Part shown: in pieces, positions 19,143 through 26,934 of the stretch
Numbering within the stretch: position 1 is the first letter of the stretch
Layout: each line of letters starts with the position of its first letter
Source of the DNA: Zobellia uliginosa
GTDB taxonomy: Bacteria > Bacteroidota > Bacteroidia > Flavobacteriales > Flavobacteriaceae
Assembly (NCBI RefSeq): GCF_900156625.1
Contig: NZ_FTOB01000001.1
Coordinates: forward strand, 372,001-436,000
Length of the DNA: 64,000 nucleotides
Direction of reading: 5' to 3'
Translations under genes and position numbers: made by a program
The notes under the pieces: model-generated
What the model was told of the DNA's origin: nothing
The model's database searches: none
What the model saw: only the letters and a program-made list of their open reading frames with translations

Positions 19143-19201
19143 CGGAGAAATAGCGTAAATTAGGGGGATAAACACCGATACGGACAAAAATCATCGATCA
19201 T

Positions 19202-19606
19202 TTGGAAAAAATTGAGCACATCGGCATAGCCGTAAACGATTTGGAGGCGGCCAATGAACGCTTTGGGAAGCTTTTGGGCCAAGACCATTATAAGATCGAA
19301 GAAGTGCCCGGCGAAGGCGTCCGCACCTCGTTTTTTAAGACCGGCGACAGCAAGATAGAACTGTTGGAGGCCACCGACCCCGAGGGCCCGATTGCCCGGT
19401 TTTTGAGCAGGAAGGGCGAGGGCGTGCACCATATAGCCTTTGCGGTAGACGATATTGAAAAAGAGATGGAAAGGTTAAGGGGAGAGGGCTTTGTCTTTAT
19501 CAACGAAAAACCCAAGAAAGGGGCTGACAATAAGCTGGTTGCTTTTCTGCATCCCAAGAGCAGCAACGGGGTGTTGATCGAATTATGTCAAGAAATACGA
19601 AAGTAG
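19202..19606 (+). CDS. mce: Methylmalonyl-CoA epimerase
   Basis: A 134-residue protein of the glyoxalase/VOC superfamily, starting with TTG at 19202. It has the family motifs IEHIGIAVNDLEAA, SKIELLEATDPEGPIARFL, GEGVHHIAFAVDDI and NGVLIELCQE, with metal-ligand His and Glu residues in the expected strands. It interconverts (R)- and (S)-methylmalonyl-CoA in propionyl-CoA metabolism. No ATG lies near the N-terminus, so the TTG start is well supported. Its mutase partners are not in the window. Confidence 0.92.
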   Translation: MEKIEHIGIAVNDLEAANERFGKLLGQDHYKIEEVPGEGVRTSFFKTGDSKIELLEATDPEGPIARFLSRKGEGVHHIAFAVDDIEKEMERLRGEGFVFINEKPKKGADNKLVAFLHPKSSNGVLIELCQEIRK

Positions 19607-19663
19607 CCGTTAAAATAGCTTGCACCACCAAAAAATAAGTAGTAATATTGCAGTCCAATTTTT

Positions 19664-19737
19664 GGTCCTATAGCTCAGTTGGTTAGAGCACCTGACTCAT
19701 AATCAGGTGGTCCCTGGTTCGAGCCCAGGTGGGACCA
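19664..19737 (+). tRNA. tRNA with CAT anticodon (tRNA-Met, or tRNA-Ile2)
   Basis: The 74-nt cloverleaf is complete. The acceptor GGTCCTA (19664-19670) pairs with TGGGACC (19730-19736), the discriminator is A, and the T-loop contains GGTTCGAGCC. The anticodon stem CCTGA/TCAGG encloses loop CTCATAA, so the anticodon is CAT. No 3' CCA is encoded. It lacks the unpaired first acceptor pair of an initiator, so it is an elongator Met tRNA or the lysidine-modified Ile tRNA. A promoter-like TTG (19620-19622) and TAATATTG (19643-19650) precede it. Confidence 0.95.
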
Positions 19738-19740
19738 CGG

Positions 19741-19776
19741 AAAACCCCTTTAAATCATTGATTTTTAGGGGTTTTT
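19741..19776 (+). terminator. Intrinsic terminator of the tRNA gene
   Basis: AAAACCCCT and AGGGGTTTT pair around an inner AAATCA/TGATTT segment and are followed by TTTTTATTTTT, directly after the tRNA. Confidence 0.8.
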
Positions 19777-20517
19777 ATTTTTGAAGGGTGCTCGCTAGGG
19801 TGCTTTTTACAAGAAATTGCTATATCTAAGCAGCAACATCAAAAAAATCCAAAGGCTTAAGCTTTGGAGGTAATTCGAAAGGCGACACCCTTTTCGCTAA
19901 AAAGGAAAAGGGGGGCTTTTAGTAAGGACGTACGATTTATAGACGTATACCCAATTTTCATAAATATTGAGTTTTTACAATAGCGCACGCATAGTACAGA
20001 TTTAACAGAATTTTTATCAATCCTATTTCTACTCAAAATAGCGTATTTGACAGTAAGTCGATTTAGTAAACCGCGACTACTGGTTAACCTGCGCAAAAAA
20101 TCATAACACATTTCATTAAAGCTTGTCTAAACTTAGACTGTTCAATATTAGAACCTATGATAGGTGTGACCTCCTCCCATATTTAGGGTAGGCTACACTA
20201 TGATACAGAAATCCTATACGAGATTGTAAATTGCAAAGTGCTATAAAGCGAATCGAACAACCGGTCATTCTCAACTATAATCTGCTGTAACGGGCAGGCC
20301 GGATTAAAGACGAAGGGAGATAGTAATCTTAACCAAACATATTTGACAATCCTGTATAATCAATCTGTAATCACAATAGAATCCCTAAATGTTCCATAAC
20401 AGCAGAAATGATACCAATATCGCTAAGAGCCTTTCTTAACGATTCAATTTGGCCTTGAGTACTCTTTAGAACAATGTGGTCAGAAACGAAAAACCGGACT
20501 GGCGAATCTCTCGCTAA
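19777..20517. other. Gene-poor left end of a probable acquired region
   Basis: About 740 bases with no intact gene directly after the tRNA. A short direct repeat, GGGTGC-TCGCTA-GGGTGC (19786-19803), follows the terminator and could be part of an old attachment site; I could not find a second copy of the tRNA 3' end to support it. On the minus strand, 20371-20520 holds an open frame without a start that ends in IESLRKALSDIGIISAVMEH and LGILL-stop. It reads like the C-terminal end of a protein, but this is weak evidence. Confidence 0.4.
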
Positions 20518-20808
20518 CTTTCGCTGCTGCCAATTGGTGTTTACATTACCAACCTGTCTAAATATGAGCGTAATAAATCTGTTCCCTCTTTAGAGATTAC
20601 CGAGAAGATGGCTACTGTTTTGGATATGTCTTTGGATGAGTTGGTATATGGTCAACAAAATGAAAAAGCCCGTCTCCACTTAGCGGATAACGAGCTTCTT
20701 AGTCTTTTTAATAAAACACAGCAACTACCAGATGACCAAAAGAAAACGGTAGTAGACTTGCTGTCTGCTTTCCTGCTAAAATCTAACCTTAAACAGCAAC
20801 TCTCTTAA
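20518..20808 (+). pseudogene. Truncated XRE-type HTH regulator remnant
   Basis: The frame lacks the first HTH helices and begins at about 20518. It reads IGVYITNLSKYERNKSVPS and then LEITEKMATVLDMSLDELVYG, the second half of an XRE/Cro HTH domain, followed by a helical tail ending at 20808. A stop codon (20515-20517) and degraded sequence lie just upstream. An ATG at 20608 could give a 66-residue product, but this would lack the DNA-recognition helix. It is probably a decayed regulator of a lost mobile element or toxin-antitoxin system. Confidence 0.65.
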
Positions 20809-20840
20809 TGAAAAAAGCCACCCCGAAGGATGGCTTTGAT

Positions 20841-21377
20841 TTAATTACTTAATCGCTTTTGTGCAATTTTATATTTTTGCTTGAAAGAGGTTGGTAAACT
20901 CTCTTCATCTACCTTTTTCAAGTGCCTGATAACATCTGTGTAATTTCCTTCTTTCCACGCTTTGTTAGCTGCCTCCAAAGATTGTTTATTTATTAGGCTT
21001 TCCGTGTATTCACTACTTCTTCTCTCGCTGAACTTTTCAAGGCTAATTACATCAGATTCATTTCCTTTTATTAAACCTTCTCCGTCCCCTACAAAAAACA
21101 AGAATACATTGTTTACAAAAGTCTCTTGAGGAAGGTTACTAAGTTTCAAATCAGAGTTAAAAAACTCCTGCATTACTTGATTGCCAATTTCAACTTCTTG
21201 AAAACCGTCTCTACCAATCCATAGAGTATTTGAGTTCTCACGTGGGTTATGAACCATTGCAACAACCAAACTACCCGATTTATAATTAACAATATACTTT
21301 GATTGCTCAGTCAGTTTAAACCCATTCTCTATGAATAATGGGTGAAGTTTTTCAGATATAAGTTTATTGAATTCCAT
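20841..21377 (-). CDS. Probable immunity protein paired with the RHS toxin tail
   Basis: A 178-residue, soluble, slightly acidic protein starting MEFNKLISEKLHPLFIENGF. Residues 1-115 look like an alpha/beta domain (SGSLVVAMVHNPRENSNTLWIG, then VFLFFVGDGEGLIKG). The last 50 residues form a TPR-like helical pair (LEAANKAWKEGNYTDVIRHL). I do not recognise a named family. It begins 16 bases after the stop of the RHS gene on the same strand, the usual position of an immunity gene for an RHS C-terminal toxin. This role rests on position and not on motif. Confidence 0.65.
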   Translation of the reverse strand: MEFNKLISEKLHPLFIENGFKLTEQSKYIVNYKSGSLVVAMVHNPRENSNTLWIGRDGFQEVEIGNQVMQEFFNSDLKLSNLPQETFVNNVFLFFVGDGEGLIKGNESDVISLEKFSERRSSEYTESLINKQSLEAANKAWKEGNYTDVIRHLKKVDEESLPTSFKQKYKIAQKRLSN

Positions 21378-21393
21378 GCTACCGCCTCCTTAT

Positions 21394-23142
21394 TTAAAAT
21401 CCAGGTGGCATCCATGCCCCTTTACTTGGGTTATAAATCCATCCTCTACCTTGAAGAATTGACCTTTCCGCATTCAAGAATCCTTTCGTAGGAATCAGGT
21501 TTCCGCCTGTTGTTCGATACGAATCAAAAATGGGCTTACCTAACCCCATCTCTCTTCTTAAAGCTCCATAGTTGGCTTTCCAGTTTAATTTCGGAGTTCC
21601 TTTATTTGGCAAGTGGAGCATATAGTCTCCTGTCTTCCATCCAACATTTTTACCAGTTTGAGGTGCTCCCCATTTGAAAAGATTCAATCCACCCTGCGTA
21701 CTCGACTTAGCGGCACTCTTTACTCCTTTAAGGCTTTTCCATAGGCTTCTAAATCCTTTCACCAAACTTAGGCCACCTTTGCCGACGTCCGGCGTGCCCA
21801 TAAGGGGGGCCAATCCAATAGGGTTTCCATCAATATCGTAGCTGATACCATCGACGAATCCACCTCCCAGTACGTAATAATCAACCTTGCCCAAGAATCC
21901 CGAATAATCCTGTTTTGGGGCATTCTTCCACATATGGGCCAAGGGCATCCCCCCAACTCCTCCAGATGCCCCAAAGATAGGTAAATTACTTTGAGTATTG
22001 GTAGCAGGAGTGGGCACCTCCAACGGGTGGGCCACCTTTGGCGGCGGGGATTTGTCCCCACCGCCAAAAATGGGTTCCTTAATGTGTTTATTGAACCATT
22101 TGTTCAGCGGTTTTCCAATATTCTTTTCATACCAACGTCCCGCTTCCCTAAAAGGCCTTGCAATAGCCTCTCCTACATTGTCCCAGTTGATAGGCCCCAC
22201 AAAACTCTCATAAAGGCCAATTACGCCCGTTGCCCAACCAACTATAGGTATGGAAAGTATTTTACTGAACCAGCCTTGGTTAGGGGTCTCGGTAAATTCG
22301 TTTGTCTCCCCACTTGGGTCCACGTACATCAACGGGTTGTTCCAAACATAGCTGTACCTGTTATAGCTCAGGGTACTATACGGGTTCTGAACAAAGTTGT
22401 CGGGCATTAGAAACCGGTGCAGGCCCGGGTCGTAGAGCCTACCGTTCATATGGATCAGGTTGGCACCGAATAGGTGCTCGTGCCCGGTAAAGCCCCGGTC
22501 GGAAAGCGCACCGCCAGCCATACCACCGGTAATTGCCATAACACTGCCGTTGGTCCATTTTACAGGATTGCCCCATGCGTCGAAATGCCGTTTTTCCTTC
22601 AAATTGCCATCCTTGTCCGTAATGGCCAAAATACTGCCCAGGTAATCTCGGTGCAGGTACAGGTATTGGGCGGTGGTGGTCGAGGTCTGTTCGGAGTGAA
22701 AGATGGCCGGTGCAGTATAGGCGTCACCTCCAACATAGGTAGTAAAGACGGTTTTCCCTGTGGTCTTGTCCCAAGTAATTTCCATTGAGCCGTCTTCGCT
22801 ATAATGGCGGTGGTAGCGCCGTTCTTCTTTGTCAGCATCCGTATCGCCAAAGAACATGTTGGCCCGCCCAATGCCCGCATTGTACTGAAAGCTGTACCGT
22901 TCCTTTCCGCTCTCGTTGATCTCGACGGGGCTTTTAAAGGCGTTGTAACTAATTTGTTGCTCGGCCCCGTTCTGGTAAAAACCCTGCCCGGAGGCGTTCA
23001 GGTCTAGTCCAGTTTGTTGAAAATTGGTCGCGGCATATTGGTATTGTCCAAGCATGCTATTTTCATCGATCCTGCCCTTGTTATCATAGGTATGGCTGTT
23101 GTTGCCATTGGGTTTAGAAGAAAAAGTAAAAGATAAAACCAC
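21394..23142 (-). CDS. 5'-truncated RHS-repeat protein with C-terminal toxin-like domain
   Basis: The RHS part begins at about 23112 with YD-type repeats (HTYDNKGRIDENSMLG). It includes YLHRDYLGSILAITDKDG and the hyperconserved core end (GRLYDPGLHRFLMPDNF, NRYSYVWNNPLMYVDPSG). A proline-rich linker follows and then a variable C-terminus ending in NYGALRREMGLGKP, GGNLIPTKGFLNAERSIL and GWIYNPSKGAWMPPGF, the kind of compact tail seen in polymorphic toxins. Full RHS proteins are usually well over 1,000 residues, so most of the shell and any signal peptide are missing. The open frame begins at 23142 inside the permease gene, and its first 9 residues are permease DNA read in another frame. It may be a silent toxin cassette. 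Confidence 0.75.
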   Translation of the reverse strand: MVLSFTFSSKPNGNNSHTYDNKGRIDENSMLGQYQYAATNFQQTGLDLNASGQGFYQNGAEQQISYNAFKSPVEINESGKERYSFQYNAGIGRANMFFGDTDADKEERRYHRHYSEDGSMEITWDKTTGKTVFTTYVGGDAYTAPAIFHSEQTSTTTAQYLYLHRDYLGSILAITDKDGNLKEKRHFDAWGNPVKWTNGSVMAITGGMAGGALSDRGFTGHEHLFGANLIHMNGRLYDPGLHRFLMPDNFVQNPYSTLSYNRYSYVWNNPLMYVDPSGETNEFTETPNQGWFSKILSIPIVGWATGVIGLYESFVGPINWDNVGEAIARPFREAGRWYEKNIGKPLNKWFNKHIKEPIFGGGDKSPPPKVAHPLEVPTPATNTQSNLPIFGASGGVGGMPLAHMWKNAPKQDYSGFLGKVDYYVLGGGFVDGISYDIDGNPIGLAPLMGTPDVGKGGLSLVKGFRSLWKSLKGVKSAAKSSTQGGLNLFKWGAPQTGKNVGWKTGDYMLHLPNKGTPKLNWKANYGALRREMGLGKPIFDSYRTTGGNLIPTKGFLNAERSILQGRGWIYNPSKGAWMPPGF

Positions 23143-24121
23143 CGACTATGGCCATCGCCATTACAGAACCCACAAATGCGATTATGGCTTTGGGCTTTAG
23201 CATGGAAGAGATAATGGCGATCTCTGGCAAGCTTGCTCCCGTTCCCCCAATGATCAAGGCCATGGCCGCGCCCATGCTCATCCCCTTGACGATAAGTGCT
23301 TTTAATATGGGAATCGCCATTTCGATTCGTAAATACAGGGGAACACCTATGCCCGCCGCTATGGGTATGGCAAGTGGACTATTGTTTCCGAGATATTTTT
23401 CTACCCATGCATCAGGTACGAATACGGCTGAAACCGCACTGATTACCGCGCCAAGTAAAACATAGGGGAAAATACGCTTGAACAATGCCCAGCCAAAAGT
23501 AAAGGCTTCTTTAAGTTTTGGATTAGATTCAGGGCTTGCTCCACAGGCCCCGGTAGAAGGTGGCGGGGTATCTGAACACGGACTTTGAACGTTTCCGCAA
23601 GAGGCTGTTGAACTACTTGAGACGGTGGAACAATCCGTAGCGGGTTGAGCGGTACAAGAATTTGTGGCGGCTTGTGAATTTAGATCAATGCGTTTTACGC
23701 ATTTTTTAAGAGAGGTCTTTCCGGCAATGCTACCAAAAAATACGGAACCTAAAAAAACGATCAAGAAGTAGACCAAGGCCACTTTCCATCCGAAAACACC
23801 AAAAATAAAGCCAACCACTACAAAATTGGCCAATGGGGCAGAAAGCAAAAAGGAAAATACCATGGCGAAAGGGGCTCCCATTTCTATCATTCCCATAGAA
23901 ACGGGAACCATAGACGCACTACAGAAAGGAGTAGGGATGCCGAGTAGGGCTCCCATTAATCCACTGTACTTTCCTGTTTTTGATAAGCGTCTTTGAAGTT
24001 TCTGCTGGGGTATAAAAGCCCTGATTATACCGGTAACTATCGATACTAAGGCAATGATAAGTACCAATACTACCCCTACATGTATAAACTCGTCTAATGC
24101 CAATTTTAATTTTTCATTCAT
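23114..24121 (-). CDS. ArsP/DUF318-type permease with Cys-rich cytoplasmic loop
   Basis: From ATG at 24121 (MNEKLKLALDEFIHVGVV) this is a 335-residue membrane protein with about eight helices. It has the family motifs GIPTPFCSASMVPVSMGMIE and GTGASLPEIAIISSMLKPKA. The central loop (about residues 155-215) holds at least seven Cys in a Ser/Thr/Pro-rich stretch (CTAQPATDC, SCGNVQSPC, GACGA), suggesting thiophilic metal or metalloid binding. It probably exports a heavy metal or organoarsenical. An ArsR-type regulator lies just upstream on the same strand, and an operator copy sits before this start. Its 3' end abuts the truncated RHS gene, and the last codons overlap that frame. Confidence 0.85.
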   Translation of the reverse strand: MNEKLKLALDEFIHVGVVLVLIIALVSIVTGIIRAFIPQQKLQRRLSKTGKYSGLMGALLGIPTPFCSASMVPVSMGMIEMGAPFAMVFSFLLSAPLANFVVVGFIFGVFGWKVALVYFLIVFLGSVFFGSIAGKTSLKKCVKRIDLNSQAATNSCTAQPATDCSTVSSSSTASCGNVQSPCSDTPPPSTGACGASPESNPKLKEAFTFGWALFKRIFPYVLLGAVISAVSAVFVPDAWVEKYLGNNSPLAIPIAAGIGVPLYLRIEMAIPILKALIVKGMSMGAAMALIIGGTGASLPEIAIISSMLKPKAIIAFVGSVMAMAIVGGFIFYFFF

Positions 24122-24147
24122 GATATTTGTTTTAATAACTTTATGAT

Positions 24148-24170
24148 ATATGCGCCAAACCACATATGTT
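24148..24170 (-). promoter_or_regulatory. ArsR-type operator, copy 1 (before the permease)
   Basis: On the minus strand this 23-bp site begins AACATATGTG and ends GCGCATAT. It matches copy 2 upstream of arsR at 20 of 23 positions. It lies in the 82-base gap between arsR and the permease start. Confidence 0.6.
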
Positions 24171-24203
24171 ATGGCAAAAAAAGTGGGTGCTTTAGTTTTC
24201 TCT

Positions 24204-24539
24204 TTATTTAGGGCGTTCTGCCAGTAATAGTTTGCATTTGTGTATTTCGTTATTCATCTGCGATTCGGGAATCGTTTTTATGGCTTCTTGAATCAATTGT
24301 CTGAATTCGCTCTTGATCGGTGTCAAATAGTAAAACACCCACTTTCCTTCTTTCACCTCTTCTACCAAATTGGCTTTTTTTAATATTTTTAGATGGCGCG
24401 ATACATTGTATTGATATTCGTCCAATACCTCTACAATTTCCGAAACGCAGATTTTTTCATCGATGTTCGTCAGCAACCAAACAATCTTTAATCGCGTTGC
24501 ATCCGACAAGGCCTTGAATATATTAATATGTTCGTCCAT
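24204..24539 (-). CDS. ArsR/SmtB-family metal-responsive repressor
   Basis: A 111-residue winged-helix protein. It shows the family layout: FKALSDATRLKIVWLL (helix 1-2), KICVSEIVEVLDEYQYNVSRHLKILKKANLV (recognition helix), VEEVKEGKWVFYYL (wing). Cys residues at KICVSEI and near the C-terminus (EIHKCKLLL) could bind metal; the classical ELCVCDL arsenic site is not present, so the inducer may differ. Operator copies lie on both sides of the gene, one next to its own promoter and one before the permease, pointing to autoregulation and control of the permease. Confidence 0.9.
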   Translation of the reverse strand: MDEHINIFKALSDATRLKIVWLLTNIDEKICVSEIVEVLDEYQYNVSRHLKILKKANLVEEVKEGKWVFYYLTPIKSEFRQLIQEAIKTIPESQMNNEIHKCKLLLAERPK

Positions 24540-24554
24540 CTATCTTATAATTTT

Positions 24555-24597
24555 AACATATGTGTTTTTGCGCATGTAAAATTCGGATTCAAATATA
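24555..24597 (-). promoter_or_regulatory. arsR promoter and operator copy 2
   Basis: The minus strand has TATATTTG at 24590-24597, a full TAnnTTTG match. Immediately downstream, at 24555-24577, is the second 23-bp operator (plus strand begins AACATATGTG, ends GCGCATGT) with imperfect dyad arms ACATATG and CGCATGT. Its position over the likely transcription start fits repression. Confidence 0.6.
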
Positions 24598-24731
24598 TAA
24601 AAATAAAATAAACGGCCCTCCAAATTTTTTATATGTAGCCTTCCCTCTTTTCAAAGGTCATAATTTGAATTACTACCGTAAAAAACTCAAAGCTTTCATG
24701 GGTGAAGGAGAATATAGAAGAATTACCGTAA

Positions 24732-24905
24732 TTAACTTTTTTTCACCTATTTGATACGGACAAAGACGGAAAACTGAGTGATGCAGAATTCGCCAAAGAT
24801 AAATCTGAACATGGATTCGATGGCACAGATGTCAATGCAGATAACAAAGTCACGCCAACAGAAGTGGAAGCAGCACACGAAAGTGGACTTCTAACACGTT
24901 TTTAA
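24732..24905 (+). pseudogene. 5'-truncated EF-hand protein remnant
   Basis: An open frame without a start codon reads FDTDKDGKLSDAEFAKD and then DVNADNKVTPTEVEAAHESG before TAA at 24903. These are two calcium-binding EF-hand loops (DTDKDGKLSDAE and DVNADNKVTPTE) from the end of a small EF-hand protein. A stop codon at 24729-24731 and unrelated sequence precede it, so the gene was cut by rearrangement. The rest of the gap (24598-24731 and 24906-25075) is AT-rich, with no gene seen. Confidence 0.6.
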
Positions 24906-25075
24906 TACAAATGACATTGGTCGGATAAGGGCACCTTAAGCTAATAACGTATTTAATTCATAATCAATTCCAGCTTAGTCGTGAATCGTTACACGTCGAC
25001 ATCCAATTCGGTACTTGATCGAAGTGACAAATCTTCTTTAAGACCGATTGCCAATATGCATAATAAGAGTAAGAA

Positions 25076-25798
25076 ATGATAAAAAAACTAGGTGTAGTCC
25101 TTCTAATAATCTTGGCCACGATAATAATATATCAGTACTCAAAACCCCCTTTTGAAATTAATAATACGGAAGCAAGGGATATTGATTATAAGGTACAACC
25201 TTTTAGAGATAGTATGTTTATATACATACCCTATAAAATAAGCATATTCAATAATCGATTAAGTTCTTTAAAAATAAGTAGTGTTTACGATGGATTACGA
25301 GAATATAGACCGAACTTATTATATAATGATGATGGAATGGAATTGGGAACGCTCTACGGAGAATCCCGCGAACGATTTGAAAATGAACTTTTCCTTTTTA
25401 AAATAAAATACAGTAAAACTATTTTTCCTTTTACGAAAAGAGACTTCTACTACTACAAAAAATATACGATTAGTAATAAAAATGATTTGTTTGGGGTGAA
25501 AAACATCCCTAAAGATTCCATTTACAAACAACTTGCCGAACAAGATTATAATGTGTCTATAAATAGGCACCAGAACATTATTGATAGCCTATACAAAACC
25601 AATGATCATAAAATATTTGTTGTTTATTTCTATAATGACTCAGGAGATTTTGAGCCGAAATATGTAAAGACAAAAATAAATAGCAATCAACAGATTGCGG
25701 TTAACATTTCCGATTCCATACAGAACATGAACTTGATGCAAAAAAAAGAGTATTTGTTAAAAGTATTGAAAACAAACCCGTTAACGGGCGACTTTTAA
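25076..25798 (+). CDS. Membrane-anchored protein of unknown function
   Basis: A 240-residue protein with one N-terminal membrane helix (KLGVVLLIILATIIIYQY) and a long, Tyr/Lys/Asn-rich domain that should lie outside the cytoplasm. No lipobox Cys is present. I recognise no family. The gene is clearly more AT-rich than its neighbours, which fits recent acquisition, and it ends at a good intrinsic terminator. Its position between remnants and the SUFU gene gives no clue to function. Confidence 0.65.
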   Translation: MIKKLGVVLLIILATIIIYQYSKPPFEINNTEARDIDYKVQPFRDSMFIYIPYKISIFNNRLSSLKISSVYDGLREYRPNLLYNDDGMELGTLYGESRERFENELFLFKIKYSKTIFPFTKRDFYYYKKYTISNKNDLFGVKNIPKDSIYKQLAEQDYNVSINRHQNIIDSLYKTNDHKIFVVYFYNDSGDFEPKYVKTKINSNQQIAVNISDSIQNMNLMQKKEYLLKVLKTNPLTGDF

Positions 25799-25808
25799 AA
25801 ATAACCCG

Positions 25809-25833
25809 AAAGCCCACTAGCAGGGCTTTTTTT
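25809..25833 (+). terminator. Intrinsic terminator
   Basis: AAAGCCC (25809-25815) and GGGCTTT (25823-25829) form a stem with a 7-base loop, followed by a T-run to 25833, just after the orphan gene. Confidence 0.85.
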
Positions 25834-25991
25834 CTACCGGGTCAGAAAGGGAAAAGGTTAAAACGCTTTTTGGGCCAGCGTCGTTTTCCAACATACCAAA
25901 ACCGAGGATGCAACGTTCTTTGGAAGGGTCAAATACATTTTTTATTGTAAAAACGGCCCATACATTACTGCGACAATAAACCCCAAATCTT

Positions 25992-26573
25992 ATGTTGAAA
26001 AGATTATTTAAGAAGAAAACACCTGTTGAACAATACTTGGCCCATTTAGACAGAATTTTTCAAACCGAACCTGAGTTTTTTAAAGGGGATGCCCATACCG
26101 ATGGGACTCCGGGAGTTACGAATATTGTGTATAGGGATGTTCCTGAAAAAGGAATGATCACGGCAATTACATACGGACTTTCACTAGGGAATCACCCCGA
26201 CTGGAAACTGGGGCGACCCGAATTGATCATTACGGTCGATTCAAATGATGCTTCTTGGACCCAAGTGGCGGGATATGTCGCCGATACCTTAAGAGGAAAT
26301 TGCCCCTTCTTTTATGGTAACACCATAAATTTTAGGGAAAAAATATCGGACGAATCTGAAATGGATGCCTTTTTGGTTTTTGCGCCTTCCATCTTAGAGA
26401 GAAAAGACTTTGCCAATATCGAGATCGGCCTAGACTACAAGATCAATATTGCCGGACTTTACCCGATTTATGCATCTGAAATGGATGTTATTGCTAAAAA
26501 CGGCGTTCAAAAATTCTGGAAGCATCCGAACTTTGACCTGTATAACGTGAATCGAAAAAGAATAACCGAATAG
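25992..26573 (+). CDS. SUFU (suppressor of fused) domain protein
   Basis: A 193-residue soluble protein. The segment MITAITYGLSLGNHPDWKLG followed by RPELIITVDSND matches the bacterial SUFU domain pattern (short strands, then G-x-x-ELxx). Bacterial SUFU proteins are known as immunity proteins for polymorphic toxins, so it may be an orphan immunity gene from the same acquired region as the truncated RHS gene 2.9 kb away. No cognate toxin gene adjoins it. A general housekeeping role is not excluded. Confidence 0.7.
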   Translation: MLKRLFKKKTPVEQYLAHLDRIFQTEPEFFKGDAHTDGTPGVTNIVYRDVPEKGMITAITYGLSLGNHPDWKLGRPELIITVDSNDASWTQVAGYVADTLRGNCPFFYGNTINFREKISDESEMDAFLVFAPSILERKDFANIEIGLDYKINIAGLYPIYASEMDVIAKNGVQKFWKHPNFDLYNVNRKRITE

Positions 26574-26934
26574 AATTCTACAGGAAAGGGGCAAAAAAGG
26601 GCCGTGTGGAGCGTTGTCAAACTTTGTTCGAAAAGCTCATGAACATGCTGTTGCTTGGGTGCCCGTAACAGGTACACCTTCCCATGTCAATCCATTTTTT
26701 AAAATGCATATCACTGATGTACCGGTCGCTTCAAGCATTGAAATTTCACCCCATAATGCCTGTCAAACCTATAAAACCATATGAACTTTGTTGAATTGGC
26801 GAGGCTAGCCTGACATAATATCCCTTTTAGCTTGATACTTAAGGGGTAGCAAAAAAGAATTTCCCCGGGGGTAGGTGATGCTGATATCCGCTCTAGAAAT
26901 TTAGATTATATTTGCCGTACTGATTCTTAGTAAT
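26574..26934. promoter_or_regulatory. Gene-free gap with the lacI-type promoter at 26907-26914
   Basis: TATATTTG at 26907-26914 is a full TAnnTTTG match, 20 bases before the TTG start at 26935. The remaining 330 bases of this gap hold no gene or repeat that I can support. Confidence 0.5.

Noticed and set aside
19786-19803. Phage attachment site beside the tRNA
   Set aside because: A GGGTGC direct repeat is visible, but there is no integrase and no second copy of the tRNA end in the window.
19857-20111. 84-codon minus-strand frame after the tRNA
   Set aside because: Composition is unlike a protein, there is no promoter or family pattern, and it lies in decayed island DNA.
23114-24539. Complete arsenic resistance operon
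   Set aside because: Only a regulator and a permease are present; no arsC or ArsA, and the regulator lacks the usual Cys pair, so the metal is not assigned.
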